A stretch of 64,000 bases of DNA from Paenibacillus sp. 32352. GTDB taxonomy: Bacteria > Bacillota > Bacilli > Paenibacillales > NBRC-103111. A program made the position numbers and the translations under genes. The notes below the pieces were generated by a model that saw only the letters and a list, made by a program, of their open reading frames with translations, searched no databases and was not told where the DNA came from. This document shows positions 7,668 through 15,908 of this stretch, piece by piece. The stretch spans positions 186,001 to 250,000 of the forward strand of contig NZ_MZNT01000003.1 of the NCBI RefSeq assembly GCF_002042965.1, read 5' to 3'. Numbering within the stretch: position 1 is the first letter of the stretch; every line of letters starts with the position of its first letter.

Positions 7668-9249
7668 TGATTTTCAAGTGCTCGAAGGGATGCGCAAAGC
7701 GATCCCTTGGGAGCAGCTGGATGCGGAATGGGTCGGGGAGGCGATGGACGGTGAAGAAGGCTTGGCCGCCATCAGAGCAGCCAAACCCGATATTGTCATC
7801 ACGGATATTTATATGCCCGTCATGAACGGCCTGGAGATGATCGAGCAGCTGCGGAACGAGCAATTCGCCGGAGAAATTCTTATTTTGAGCGGCTATTCCG
7901 ATTTCCAATATGCCCGTCAAGCCTTGCGCTTGCAGGTTACCGACTATCTATCCAAGCCGATCACGGTCGCAGAGCTTCGTACGGTGATGGAGAGGGTTAT
8001 TAAGGAGCTGGAAGCCAAGGAATGGAAGAAGCTGGAGCAGGAGGAAATCAGGCGGAGATTGAGGCTGTACGAGCCGTTTGTGCAGAAGGAATGGCTCAAG
8101 TCTGTCGTAACAGGCACGTTCGACCGCGAGCTGGCCGATGAGAGCCTGAGGCTGTCCGATAAAGCCTATTGGACTCACCGTAACCATATTGTCATAGGAA
8201 TCGAGCTGATGAGCACCCTAAGGATATCCAATGTCTCACTGACCGACTGGAGCTTGTTCCGCTTCGCGTTAGCGAACATTATTAGGGAGCTGCTCGCTGA
8301 GGAATGGCCGGAAGCCGAATTCGTCGAGCTGCACAGCCACCATGCCGCTATTGTATGTCATGTGATGCCGGAAACCGCGGCGGAAGAAGCGCTTCTTAAG
8401 CTGCACAGCATCGGAGAAAGAATCAGGCAGTGCATCAGGGAATACCTCAAGCTGGAAGTAAGAATAGGCTTTGGGGGATTGAAACACAGCTGGAAGGAAA
8501 TGGCGAATTCTACCGAAGAGGCATTTCTGGATCTTCTCAGGCAGACGATCTCTGCGAAGCAGCCCATGGATAGCGATTCCGGCGGCAGGGAGATTGGCAT
8601 CCGGCCGGTGAAGTTTTATCAGGAGCTGGCGGAGGCTATCGTCTATTCCAAGGAAGAAACGACGGACCGGATTATCGAAGGCTATGTCCGCCAGCTGAAG
8701 GACATGCAGGGACTGACGCCCGCTTATGTGCAGTATTTGTGCAAGGAGCTGTGGACGATTTTCGCGTATTCCCTATACAACACGGGCATCGTGCTGGACG
8801 AATTGTTTGAGGCAAGCCCGGTAACCGAGGAAATAGCGGGAATCGGAACGGCCGATGAGCTGGAGCAATGGCTGAAGGGCAAAATCCGGATTATCGTATC
8901 GAGCCGGGGCTGGACGGAGAACTCCCGCCATAAGGATGCCGTCGACTTTATGATTCATTATGCTCACAGCCGCTATGCCGAAGACATCAATCTGGAGGAC
9001 TTGTCCAAGCAGCTGTATTTATCCCGCAACTATTTGAATCAAATTTTTAAAAAGGCCACCGGAGAAACGTTCACCAACTATGTGATCCGGGTAAGAATGG
9101 AGAAGGCCAGGGCGCTTTTGATAGAAGGAAAGCTGATGATATACGAGATTTCCGAGAAGGTCGGCTACAAAAACGTCCCTTATTTCAGCTCCATCTTCAA
9201 AAAATATTATGGCATGAATCCGAGCGAGGTCGGAAAAAAGCCATTGTGA
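7642..9249 (+). CDS. Response regulator with AraC-type DNA-binding domain (YesN type)
   Basis: 535 residues. The receiver domain has DDD at 8-10, phospho-acceptor Asp55 (IVITDIYMP) and LSKP near residue 104. A long middle region (about 130-420) with no motif I recognise follows. The C-terminal ~100 residues hold two helix-turn-helix units (EDLSKQLYLSRNYLNQIFKK and ISEKVGYKNVPYFSSIFKKYY). It should be phosphorylated by the overlapping kinase. Candidate targets are the two near-identical promoter boxes at 3868 and 9267. The ribosome-binding site (gaagaggtggagag) lies within the kinase gene. Confidence 0.88.
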   Translation: MWKVLIVDDDFQVLEGMRKAIPWEQLDAEWVGEAMDGEEGLAAIRAAKPDIVITDIYMPVMNGLEMIEQLRNEQFAGEILILSGYSDFQYARQALRLQVTDYLSKPITVAELRTVMERVIKELEAKEWKKLEQEEIRRRLRLYEPFVQKEWLKSVVTGTFDRELADESLRLSDKAYWTHRNHIVIGIELMSTLRISNVSLTDWSLFRFALANIIRELLAEEWPEAEFVELHSHHAAIVCHVMPETAAEEALLKLHSIGERIRQCIREYLKLEVRIGFGGLKHSWKEMANSTEEAFLDLLRQTISAKQPMDSDSGGREIGIRPVKFYQELAEAIVYSKEETTDRIIEGYVRQLKDMQGLTPAYVQYLCKELWTIFAYSLYNTGIVLDELFEASPVTEEIAGIGTADELEQWLKGKIRIIVSSRGWTENSRHKDAVDFMIHYAHSRYAEDINLEDLSKQLYLSRNYLNQIFKKATGETFTNYVIRVRMEKARALLIEGKLMIYEISEKVGYKNVPYFSSIFKKYYGMNPSEVGKKPL

Positions 9250-9266
9250 TGAAAAGTGATAGAAAT

Positions 9267-9311
9267 GTGTTCATTACTCTTATTTTTCTAGCTTCCTGTC
9301 GTTTATATAAT
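9267..9311 (+). promoter_or_regulatory. Putative response-regulator box and -10 for the transporter I binding protein
   Basis: GTGTTCATTACTCTTATTTT (9267-9286) continues as TCTAGC and stands 13 nt before TATAAT (9306-9311). It has the same spacing and nearly the same sequence as the box at 3868, but here in front of the solute-binding gene. The two units therefore look like one regulon. Confidence 0.6.
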
Positions 9312-9359
9312 GATACTTGTGAGATATAACCTGCTGAAGACGGGAAGGGGACATGGTAT

Positions 9360-10667
9360 ATGAAAAAGCAGATGCAATCCTGGGGTTTGATGTCATTAGC
9401 GGCACTGATTGCGGTAGGTGTCTCGGGGTGCGGAGCGGCAACGGACAGCAAACCGGGCGGCAGTACAGGAGCGGCTCCTGCGGGAACGGACAGCAAGCCG
9501 ATCAAGCTGCGCATAGTTTGGTGGGGCTCGCAGGCTAGACATGACGCAACATTAAAGGCGCTCGACGCCTACACGAAAAAGCATCCCAATATCACGTTCG
9601 AGCCGGAGTTTTCCGGATTTGACGGCTATGCGGATAAATTGGCGACTCAGGCTGCTGCGAAGAACGCCCCTGACATTATTCAAATGGACCCGGCCTGGCT
9701 TGCCGAATATGCAGGAAGAAATCAGCTTGCGGATCTTTCGAAAGGAATTGAAACCGGGGATGTCGACAAATCGCTGTTAGACTCCGGCAAATATAAAGAC
9801 AAATTGTATGCGATTCCATTAGGCAACAACGCAACGGGAATGGTGTTCAACAAAAATACGGTCGATAAGCTGGGCATCAAGCCGCCTGCCAACGGGTGGA
9901 CATGGGAGCAATATTTTCAATTCGGAAAGGATGCCAAAGCGAAGCTTGATAAAGACAAGTATGTGCTGATGGATTATACCTCGGACTATACGATGTATTC
10001 GGCTTACCAGATCAGCCAAGGCAAAGGCTATCCGATTACAGCGGACGGCAAATTTAATATTGACAAGGAAACCTATCTGTCCTATGTCAATAAATATACG
10101 GAGCTGAGAAAAGAAGGCGTGGTTCCGCCGGCTGAAATCGCAAGCACGGACAAGGAATCCGATGCGAAGCTGGATTTGATGAACAACGACACGGTCCTGA
10201 TGAAGCGCAGCTTTGCCGCGTTATTCCCGGGCTATGACGGCGTGAAGCCGGACACTTATACGCTGGTGACACAGCCTAAAGGGACTCAGTCCAGCGGCTG
10301 GCTGAAGCCTTCCATGTTCTGGTCCATTAGCGCGGATTCCAAGTATGTGGAAGAGTCCAAGAAATTCATCGATTGGTTTATTAACGATAAAGAAGCGGCG
10401 GATATATTGACTACGACGAGGGGAGTGCCCGTATCCAAAAAGATTCTGGACTATTTGACCCCTAAGCTGACGGCCGCAGACAAGCTGCAGATCGAGCTCA
10501 TCAAGAGCGTATCACCAGATGCGCAGCCGTTTAATCCGGGCGCCAAGGGCTGGAGCAACTATACGGCTAAGGATTTTAAGGATATCGGCGAGAAGGTTAT
10601 GTTCGGTAAAACAACGCCGGAGGCCGCCTATGACGAGCTGGTGAAGAAGGCAAAAGATTATCAATAA
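9360..10667 (+). CDS. Sugar-binding lipoprotein of ABC transporter I
   Basis: 435-residue extracellular solute-binding protein, family 1 type. The signal peptide ends in the lipobox VSGC (MSLAALIAVGVSGCG), so it should be lipid-anchored on the outer face of the membrane. The mature start is rich in Gly, Thr and Ser, then IKLRIVWWGSQARHDATLKAL opens the first lobe. PDIIQMDPAWLAEYA and YAIPLGNNATGMVFNKN are typical of sugar-binding members. It delivers substrate to the permeases at 3959-5760, from which it is separated by the two-component genes. It has its own promoter (9267-9311) and terminator. Confidence 0.88.
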   Translation: MKKQMQSWGLMSLAALIAVGVSGCGAATDSKPGGSTGAAPAGTDSKPIKLRIVWWGSQARHDATLKALDAYTKKHPNITFEPEFSGFDGYADKLATQAAAKNAPDIIQMDPAWLAEYAGRNQLADLSKGIETGDVDKSLLDSGKYKDKLYAIPLGNNATGMVFNKNTVDKLGIKPPANGWTWEQYFQFGKDAKAKLDKDKYVLMDYTSDYTMYSAYQISQGKGYPITADGKFNIDKETYLSYVNKYTELRKEGVVPPAEIASTDKESDAKLDLMNNDTVLMKRSFAALFPGYDGVKPDTYTLVTQPKGTQSSGWLKPSMFWSISADSKYVEESKKFIDWFINDKEAADILTTTRGVPVSKKILDYLTPKLTAADKLQIELIKSVSPDAQPFNPGAKGWSNYTAKDFKDIGEKVMFGKTTPEAAYDELVKKAKDYQ

Positions 10668-10673
10668 TAATAG

Positions 10674-10721
10674 AGCGGGGTCCTTATCTGCATTAGCAGG
10701 AAAAGGGCTCCGCTTTTTTTT
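10674..10721 (+). terminator. Intrinsic terminator after the transporter I binding-protein gene
   Basis: agcggggtcctt (10674-10685) pairs, with wobbles, with aagggctccgct (10703-10714), followed by eight T. Confidence 0.75.
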
Positions 10722-10818
10722 GCAGTCCGTTAGAAGGAAGGATGAAACGGATTTATTTTTCAAGCCCCGGTCCTTCATAGTATATTGAAAATAGAACCTA
10801 AGAGTTTGGAGGATTCCT

Positions 10819-11487
10819 TTGAACGCTAAACAGCTTGCGGGCGAAAAAGCCGTTGAATATGTCAAAGATGGAATGCTTGTAGGGCTTGGTACCGGTTCGA
10901 CCGTGTACTGGTTTATTCTAAAGCTAGGCGAGCTGGTGAAGCACGGGCTGGATATTAAAGGGGTACCCACTTCTAAAAGCACTGAAAAGCTGGCCATTGA
11001 GTTAGGGATTCCTTTAGTAGACCTTGCCTCTGTCGATCAAATAGATTTGACCGTTGACGGCGCTGATGAAGCGAATCCGAATTTTGAGCTCATAAAAGGC
11101 GGCGGAGGAGCCTTATTGCGTGAGAAAATGGTCGCCTCCGTCTCCAAGCGGCTCGTTATTGTGATGGACGAAACCAAATTCGTGACGAATTTAGGCAGAT
11201 TCCCGTTACCGGTTGAGATTGTGCCGTTCGGCTGGGAAATGACTTGTAAGCAGATTAATTCGTTGGGCTGCAAGTCTGCTTTGCGAATGGCAAATAATAC
11301 CCCGTTGATTACGGATAACGGGAACTATATAGCGGATTGCCACTTTGAGAGCATACAGGACGCCAACAAGCTGAATCATACATTGAATATGATTCCCGGA
11401 GTTGTTGAGAATGGTCTTTTTGTTCAAATGGCGGATACCCTTGTGATTGGCCGTACTGATGGCCATGTCGATATCCTGCTTAAATAA
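10819..11487 (+). CDS. rpiA: Ribose-5-phosphate isomerase A
   Basis: Interconverts ribose 5-phosphate and ribulose 5-phosphate in the pentose phosphate pathway. The 222 residues match RpiA length. GLGTGST (22-28) binds phosphate, IDLTVDGADEAN carries the catalytic acid region, and KGGGGALLREK is the family signature with the catalytic lysine. LGRFPLPVEIVPF is also typical. It starts with TTG 10819 behind a strong TTTGGAGG site. It stands alone between two terminators. Many bacilli rely on the unrelated RpiB instead; whether RpiB is also present is not visible here. Confidence 0.93.
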   Translation: MNAKQLAGEKAVEYVKDGMLVGLGTGSTVYWFILKLGELVKHGLDIKGVPTSKSTEKLAIELGIPLVDLASVDQIDLTVDGADEANPNFELIKGGGGALLREKMVASVSKRLVIVMDETKFVTNLGRFPLPVEIVPFGWEMTCKQINSLGCKSALRMANNTPLITDNGNYIADCHFESIQDANKLNHTLNMIPGVVENGLFVQMADTLVIGRTDGHVDILLK

Positions 11488-11557
11488 ATTATATCCGAAC
11501 AAAATTGGTCTCCGGTATTTGTTCGTTGACGATAGCAGAGACTAAGGGAAAATAAAG

Positions 11558-11612
11558 AAGACAACTCTCTTTTCAGTTGCATGAGCAGCTGCATTGGGAG
11601 TTGTCTTTTTTG
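11558..11612. terminator. Bidirectional terminator between rpiA and the yneQ-like gene
   Basis: aagacaactc (11558-11567) pairs perfectly with gagttgtctt (11598-11607), with a further small stem inside the loop, T residues on the plus side and an A-rich 5' flank. It lies between convergent genes. Confidence 0.75.
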
Positions 11613-11651
11613 TCATACAGAATGATGAAAATCGCAGGCGATCAAAACGAC

Positions 11652-11951
11652 TTAAATACCGAATCGGCGGATATGCTCCGAGAGCTGCTCCTGAATCAAG
11701 ATGTCTTTTTGCTTGCTGCCGATAAGATCATAATGAGGATACTCGTCACGATGATGAATATAATCCGGGTTCAACCCGTTTTTGATGCACCAGCTTCTCA
11801 ATTCCGCCAAATCGGAGCAGCCTACCTTGGTCACGGTCTTGATTTCCGGAAAGCGGGGTTCATACCAATAATGGGTCAAAAAGGCAATTTGGCCTTCAGC
11901 CACGCGTCTCTTCCAATCGTTCAGTTCATCTCTTGTTATACCGAAAGCCAT
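11652..11951 (-). CDS. YneQ-like small conserved protein
   Basis: 99 residues beginning MAFGITRDEL, with FLTHYWYEPRFPEIKTVTKVG and HHRDEYPHYDLIG. The length and these motifs recall the YneQ family of uncharacterised cytoplasmic proteins in bacilli; I name it from memory only. The His- and Asp-rich PHYD segment could bind metal, but no activity is known to me. A strong site (caaggaggt) precedes its ATG at 11951. It is transcribed toward rpiA. Confidence 0.6.
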   Translation of the reverse strand: MAFGITRDELNDWKRRVAEGQIAFLTHYWYEPRFPEIKTVTKVGCSDLAELRSWCIKNGLNPDYIHHRDEYPHYDLIGSKQKDILIQEQLSEHIRRFGI

Positions 11952-11999
11952 ATTTGTACCTCCTTGCAGGCTAATTTTTGAAAGTGTCTTTAACGTGGT

Positions 12000-12659
12000 T
12001 TAATCTATGGAGCGTCTTGATGAGCGCTCTTGAATCCGTTGAAACAGCCATATACTTAAGGTAAGCAGCGACCCGCTGGCCAAATAACCGCCGATAACAT
12101 CGCTTGGATAATGTACGCCCAAATAAATCCGGCTAACCCCGATCATAACGATCATGACGGCGCTCCCGAGTACCAGCAGGAATCTGCCCCGCGGGGTAGG
12201 GATATGTCTCCATAGGAGGAAGGACAACGCACTGTACAGCGTAAAGGCAGCCATGGAATGGCCGCTCGGAAAGCTGTAGCCGGTCGCTTCCGCTATGCGG
12301 TGGATTGTCGGCCGAGCCCGGTGAAAGAGCAGCTTCAGCAGCTCGTTCAGCATCCAGGAGCTCAGCAGCAGCGTAAGGAAAAAGACCAGCTCTCTGCGGT
12401 GTCCTAGTACGACGTATAAATAAATGGAGATAAGGACGGTAAGGACGGTTGCCGGGGCTCCTGCTCCAATGAAGCTGAAGGATAGCATGACCGGTGTCAA
12501 AGCAGGAGATTCCAGCCCCTGAACGTAGGATATGACCGTCTGGTCAAATTGCGCGATTCTGTGATCGCTGATGAGTGCGGCGACCAAGCCGAACCCTCCG
12601 GCGCATAGTAAACAGATTAGCAAGGCTCGCGCCAGCAGCCACGGAAGAAGATGTCTCAA
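12000..12659 (-). CDS. PAP2-family membrane phosphatase
   Basis: Integral membrane phosphatase of the PAP2 superfamily, whose members act on undecaprenyl pyrophosphate, phosphatidate or similar lipids. The three catalytic motifs are all present: KLLFHRARP (KxxxxxxRP), PSGHS and SRIYLGVHYPSD (SRxxxxxHxxxD). Five to six membrane segments surround them. I place the start at TTG 12659, because AGGAGG lies about nine bases upstream; this gives 219 residues. A longer frame from 12764 (254 residues) has no ribosome-binding site. It is divergent from the SIS-isomerase operon. Confidence 0.85.
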   Translation of the reverse strand: MRHLLPWLLARALLICLLCAGGFGLVAALISDHRIAQFDQTVISYVQGLESPALTPVMLSFSFIGAGAPATVLTVLISIYLYVVLGHRRELVFFLTLLLSSWMLNELLKLLFHRARPTIHRIAEATGYSFPSGHSMAAFTLYSALSFLLWRHIPTPRGRFLLVLGSAVMIVMIGVSRIYLGVHYPSDVIGGYLASGSLLTLSIWLFQRIQERSSRRSID

Positions 12660-12808
12660 AAGATAGATGCCTCCTGGTAAGGGTCTCGTGTTCTTTTTAT
12701 TATGCATGAGCGGACTGAATTTAGCCAATGTCTTCTGCTTGCCGCGATAGAAACCGACCCGCACTGAAACCAGGTGTTCTTATGCTGATGAAGATAATTT
12801 TAATAAAA

Positions 12809-12840
12809 TGATTGAAAAAATCAAAAATATGATTTAATAT
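12809..12840 (+). promoter_or_regulatory. Promoter with overlapping inverted repeats, sugar isomerase operon
   Basis: TTGAAA (12812-12817), a 17-nt spacer and TAATAT (12835-12840) form a SigA-like promoter. Within it TGATT (12809-12813), AATCA (12819-12823) and TGATT (12830-12834) alternate in orientation. AAATCA and TGATTT (12818-12823, 12830-12835) make a perfect 6-bp inverted repeat with a 6-nt gap. This looks like a repressor site inside the promoter. The regulator is not identified. Confidence 0.45.
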
Positions 12841-12869
12841 TTCATTATTAAGATGAGAGGGGTAATAAA

Positions 12870-13925
12870 ATGACGACTTTCGGTCAATATACGTATCCGG
12901 AAATAAGCGCACAAGCGGAAGCATTACAAGCAGCATGGGATCAACTTGGCAAGCAGCAGGACTGGATCGATAAGTATTTGCTGAACCCACAGTTTGACGA
13001 AATTATTTTTATCGGTTCCGGTTCTTCCTACTACCAAGCTTTATCAATGGCTTCTACCTGCCGTTCCTGGCTTGGCAAAAGTTCGACGGCTTATCCGTCT
13101 TCCGAATTGTTCTTATTCCGTGAGCAAACAGCTCCCGCACACCGCAATTATTTGGTTATCGGCGTTTCCCGCTCTGGCGAATCGACAGAAGTTATTCTTG
13201 CCCTGGATTCGGTCAAAGACCTTTCTTACATTACGGTGGCCGGCATTACATGCTATGAGAACAGCAAAATGGCGCAGCTTGCCGAATGTCTCATATCCCC
13301 GCTAGGGAAAGAAACAAGCACGGTTATGACGAAATCCTTCATGAGCATGACATTTATGATGCAGGCCGCTATTGCCAAAGCATCCGGCCAGGAGAATTTG
13401 GTCCGCGAAATGGAGCAGGTGATCGCTCTTGATGCGGCTCTGGTCCCCAAAGCAGATTCCTTCGTTCAAACGCTGCTGAAGGAGAACTCTTTCAATAAAT
13501 TCATCTATCTCGGCATGGGAACCAGCTACGGAATCGCTTTGGAAGCCTGCCTGAAGATTAAGGAAATGTCCTACGTATGGACGGAAGCATACGGAACACT
13601 GGAGTTCCGTCATGGTCCAAAATCCGTTGTCGAGCCGGGAACTCTGGTATGTGTGATGGTTTCGGAAAAAGCTCGCTCTTACGAGCTCAAGGTAGCTCAA
13701 GAAATGCAGGCGTACGGTGCATTCGTCCTTCTGCTTACGGCGAAGCAGGGTGAGGATACGTCGTTTGCCGATGCGGTGGTTGAAATCGGCGGAGAAACCC
13801 TGTCGGATGATGCGCGCAGCGTCCTGTATTTGCCGACACTTCAGTATTTGGGCTATTACACAGCCTTGAAACGCAATGTGAATCCGGATGAGCCGCGCAA
13901 CCTGACTCAGGTCGTTATTATTTAA
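12870..13925 (+). CDS. SIS-domain sugar isomerase (AgaS-like)
   Basis: 351 residues with two SIS domains. The first has IIFIGSGSSYYQA and VIGVSRSGESTEV, the second KFIYLGMGTSYGIALEACLKI, LEFRHGPKS and a C-terminal EPRNLTQVVI. This is the layout of GlmS-like isomerases without the glutaminase domain, including AgaS, which deaminates and isomerises galactosamine-6-phosphate to tagatose-6-phosphate. The neighbours are a GatY/KbaY-type aldolase and a tagatose-6-phosphate-kinase-like enzyme, which together support an amino-sugar to tagatose phosphate route. No PTS genes are present, so uptake must come from elsewhere. A frlB-type fructosamine deglycase is an alternative. Confidence 0.7.
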   Translation: MTTFGQYTYPEISAQAEALQAAWDQLGKQQDWIDKYLLNPQFDEIIFIGSGSSYYQALSMASTCRSWLGKSSTAYPSSELFLFREQTAPAHRNYLVIGVSRSGESTEVILALDSVKDLSYITVAGITCYENSKMAQLAECLISPLGKETSTVMTKSFMSMTFMMQAAIAKASGQENLVREMEQVIALDAALVPKADSFVQTLLKENSFNKFIYLGMGTSYGIALEACLKIKEMSYVWTEAYGTLEFRHGPKSVVEPGTLVCVMVSEKARSYELKVAQEMQAYGAFVLLLTAKQGEDTSFADAVVEIGGETLSDDARSVLYLPTLQYLGYYTALKRNVNPDEPRNLTQVVII

Positions 13926-13942
13926 TTGGAGGTCAAACCCCT

Positions 13943-14812
13943 ATGCCATTAGTATCGTCGACACCCCTGTTGGAAGCAGCGAGAGCGAACGGTTATGCCG
14001 TTGGTGCTTTTAACGTTCATACCCTGGAAATGCTGCAGGCCGTAGTTGAAGCGGCAGAAGAGACGCAATCTCCGTTAATATTGCAATCCACCGTCGGTAC
14101 GGTGAAGCACTTGGGAGCCGATTATATTGCTGCAGCGGCCAGAACCGCCGCAGATCGGGCCAGCGTGCCGATCGCGCTGCATTTGGATCACTGCACCGAG
14201 TTTGATGTGCTGGTGCAATGTATTCGTGCGGGCTACACCTCGGTCATGATTGATGCCTCTATGCATCCTTTTGAAGAGAATGTGAGACAAACCCTGCGTG
14301 TGGTTGAAATTGCGAAGGCTGCGGGCATTAATGTCGAGGCGGAATTAGGCAAAGTCGGTGGCGTCGAGGATGATATCGTCGTAGCCGAGCATGAAGCTTT
14401 AATGGCCGACCCGGAGGAATGCGTCCGATTTGTCGAGCTGACCGGTGTCCAAACCTTGGCACCCGCTATCGGTACGGCGCACGGGATCTACAAAGGTGAG
14501 CCGAAAATCGATTTTGACCGCATTCAGCGCATTGCCCAGAAGGTTCCGGTTCCGCTGGTGCTGCACGGCGGCTCCGGCATTCCCGAGGAGCAGGTGAAAC
14601 GCAGCGTATCCCTCGGAATGGCCAAAATGAACATTGCTACGGAAATCCGGATCGTGTTCTCGGATGCGATCAAGAGCGTATTCGCCCAAAATCCCGACGA
14701 AAACGATCCGCGCAAATATATGATCCCTGCGAAGAAAGCGGTCAAAGCGGCTGCCATTGAAAAAATGAGAATGGTAGGCTGCATCGGAAAAGCACAGGAT
14801 TGGCGCGCTTAG
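13943..14812 (+). CDS. Class II aldolase (tagatose/fructose bisphosphate type, KbaY-like)
   Basis: 289-residue Zn-dependent aldolase, predicted to cleave tagatose-1,6- or fructose-1,6-bisphosphate into glyceraldehyde-3-phosphate and dihydroxyacetone phosphate. Zinc and catalytic motifs are ALHLDHC, EAELGKVGG, GTAHGIY and LHGGSGIP, with KMNIATEIR near the end. The shortness and YAVGAFNVH start fit GatY/KbaY/FbaA. It follows the isomerase gene by 17 nt with a TTGGAGG site and precedes the kinase, so the three enzymes form an operon. Fructose versus tagatose preference cannot be read from sequence by eye. Confidence 0.88.
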   Translation: MPLVSSTPLLEAARANGYAVGAFNVHTLEMLQAVVEAAEETQSPLILQSTVGTVKHLGADYIAAAARTAADRASVPIALHLDHCTEFDVLVQCIRAGYTSVMIDASMHPFEENVRQTLRVVEIAKAAGINVEAELGKVGGVEDDIVVAEHEALMADPEECVRFVELTGVQTLAPAIGTAHGIYKGEPKIDFDRIQRIAQKVPVPLVLHGGSGIPEEQVKRSVSLGMAKMNIATEIRIVFSDAIKSVFAQNPDENDPRKYMIPAKKAVKAAAIEKMRMVGCIGKAQDWRA

Positions 14813-14824
14813 GAGAGGAAGCAG

Positions 14825-15781
14825 ATGATAACAACAGTCACGCTGAACGCCGCGATTGATAAAACCTATTATATGTCCTCCTTTCCATTGGGACGGGTTT
14901 CGAGAGTGCAGCGGATGTTTGCAGAGCCGGGAGGCAAAGGTATCAATGTAGCACGGGTGATTCATCAGCTGGGTTACCCGGTGACGGCCGCCGGGTTTGT
15001 AGGCGGGCATAACGGCGAATGGATTCGCATGGCATTAGCCAAGCAGGGGATTGCCAACGATTTCGTACAGATTGAGGGAGAATCGCGGCTTTGTCTGAAT
15101 ATGATAGATGAAGAAAAGGGGACCTCGACGGAAGTGCTGGAAGGCGGTCCTGTGATTCCTCGGGAAGCGATGGAGCAATTAGCGACTGCGGTAAAGCGAT
15201 TAGCCTCCCGTTCCAGAATCGTATGCTTCAGCGGCAGTCTTCCTCAAGGCGTCCCGGCCGATTATTACGCTGAGCTGATCGCCCTGGTCAAAAAGGCGGG
15301 AGCGCTGGCCTTTCTGGATACGAGCGGCGCTGCGCTTCAAAACGGTGCTGCGGCGTCTCCCTATTTCATAAAGCCTAACGAGGACGAAGTGCTCCAGCTT
15401 CTCGGATCGCAGCTGGAGCTTAATCTGAGTCACGATGCAGCTAGTCTGGAGCATTCGCTGAAGGCCCCTATGGCTGCTTTACACGATAAGGGTATTGCAG
15501 CGGTTACTGTGTCCTTAGGGTCGAAGGGCTCCGTTTCTTCCATTGACGGCGGAGTATTCCGGGCCAAGGCACCGAAAATCGAGGTGGTGAATACCGTCGG
15601 CTGCGGTGACGCCTACGTGGCCGGGATGGCGATCGGTACGGCGCGCGGGCTCCCGGTGGAGGAACGCATCGCTTATGCGACCGCGGTCGGTACAGCCAAT
15701 GCGCTTCAGGAAAAAGCGGGATATGTAAGCTCGGCGGATGTCGAGCGTCTGTTTGGCGAGGTCATGGTCGAGCGGATATGA
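14825..15781 (+). CDS. PfkB-family hexose-phosphate kinase (LacC/FruK-like)
   Basis: 318-residue ribokinase-fold enzyme of the 1-phosphofructokinase/tagatose-6-phosphate kinase group. TVTLNAAIDKTYY at the N-terminus and PGGKGINVARV are diagnostic of that group. The ATP/anion-hole motif reads NTVGCGDAYVAG, with Cys where Ser or Ala is common. It would provide the bisphosphate for the preceding aldolase. It starts 12 nt downstream with AGGAGAGG. A strong terminator at 15789 closes the operon. Confidence 0.83.
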   Translation: MITTVTLNAAIDKTYYMSSFPLGRVSRVQRMFAEPGGKGINVARVIHQLGYPVTAAGFVGGHNGEWIRMALAKQGIANDFVQIEGESRLCLNMIDEEKGTSTEVLEGGPVIPREAMEQLATAVKRLASRSRIVCFSGSLPQGVPADYYAELIALVKKAGALAFLDTSGAALQNGAAASPYFIKPNEDEVLQLLGSQLELNLSHDAASLEHSLKAPMAALHDKGIAAVTVSLGSKGSVSSIDGGVFRAKAPKIEVVNTVGCGDAYVAGMAIGTARGLPVEERIAYATAVGTANALQEKAGYVSSADVERLFGEVMVERI

Positions 15782-15788
15782 TGGAAAA

Positions 15789-15820
15789 CAACGGTGCGAG
15801 CTTTCGCACCGTTGTTTTTT
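15789..15820 (+). terminator. Intrinsic terminator of the isomerase-aldolase-kinase operon
   Basis: caacggtgcga (15789-15799) pairs perfectly with tcgcaccgttg (15804-15814), followed by six T. Its symmetry could also stop the convergent LacI transcript. Confidence 0.85.
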
Positions 15821-15845
15821 AACGAATCTAAGAGGCTTACAGAGC

Positions 15846-15883
15846 TTGAACTATGCCAATATACTCCGATGCAGTACGCCCAG
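15846..15883 (+). repeat. Partial copy of the 46.5-kb inverted-repeat element
   Basis: gccaatatactccgatg (15855-15871) is identical to 46471-46487, and both are flanked by similar sequence (gaacta before, gtatgccc-like after). No second arm is seen here, so this looks like a remnant or a truncated copy, placed just after the LacI stop codon. Confidence 0.5.
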
Positions 15884-15908
15884 ATAGCAACGCCGGATGT
15901 TTCTCATT

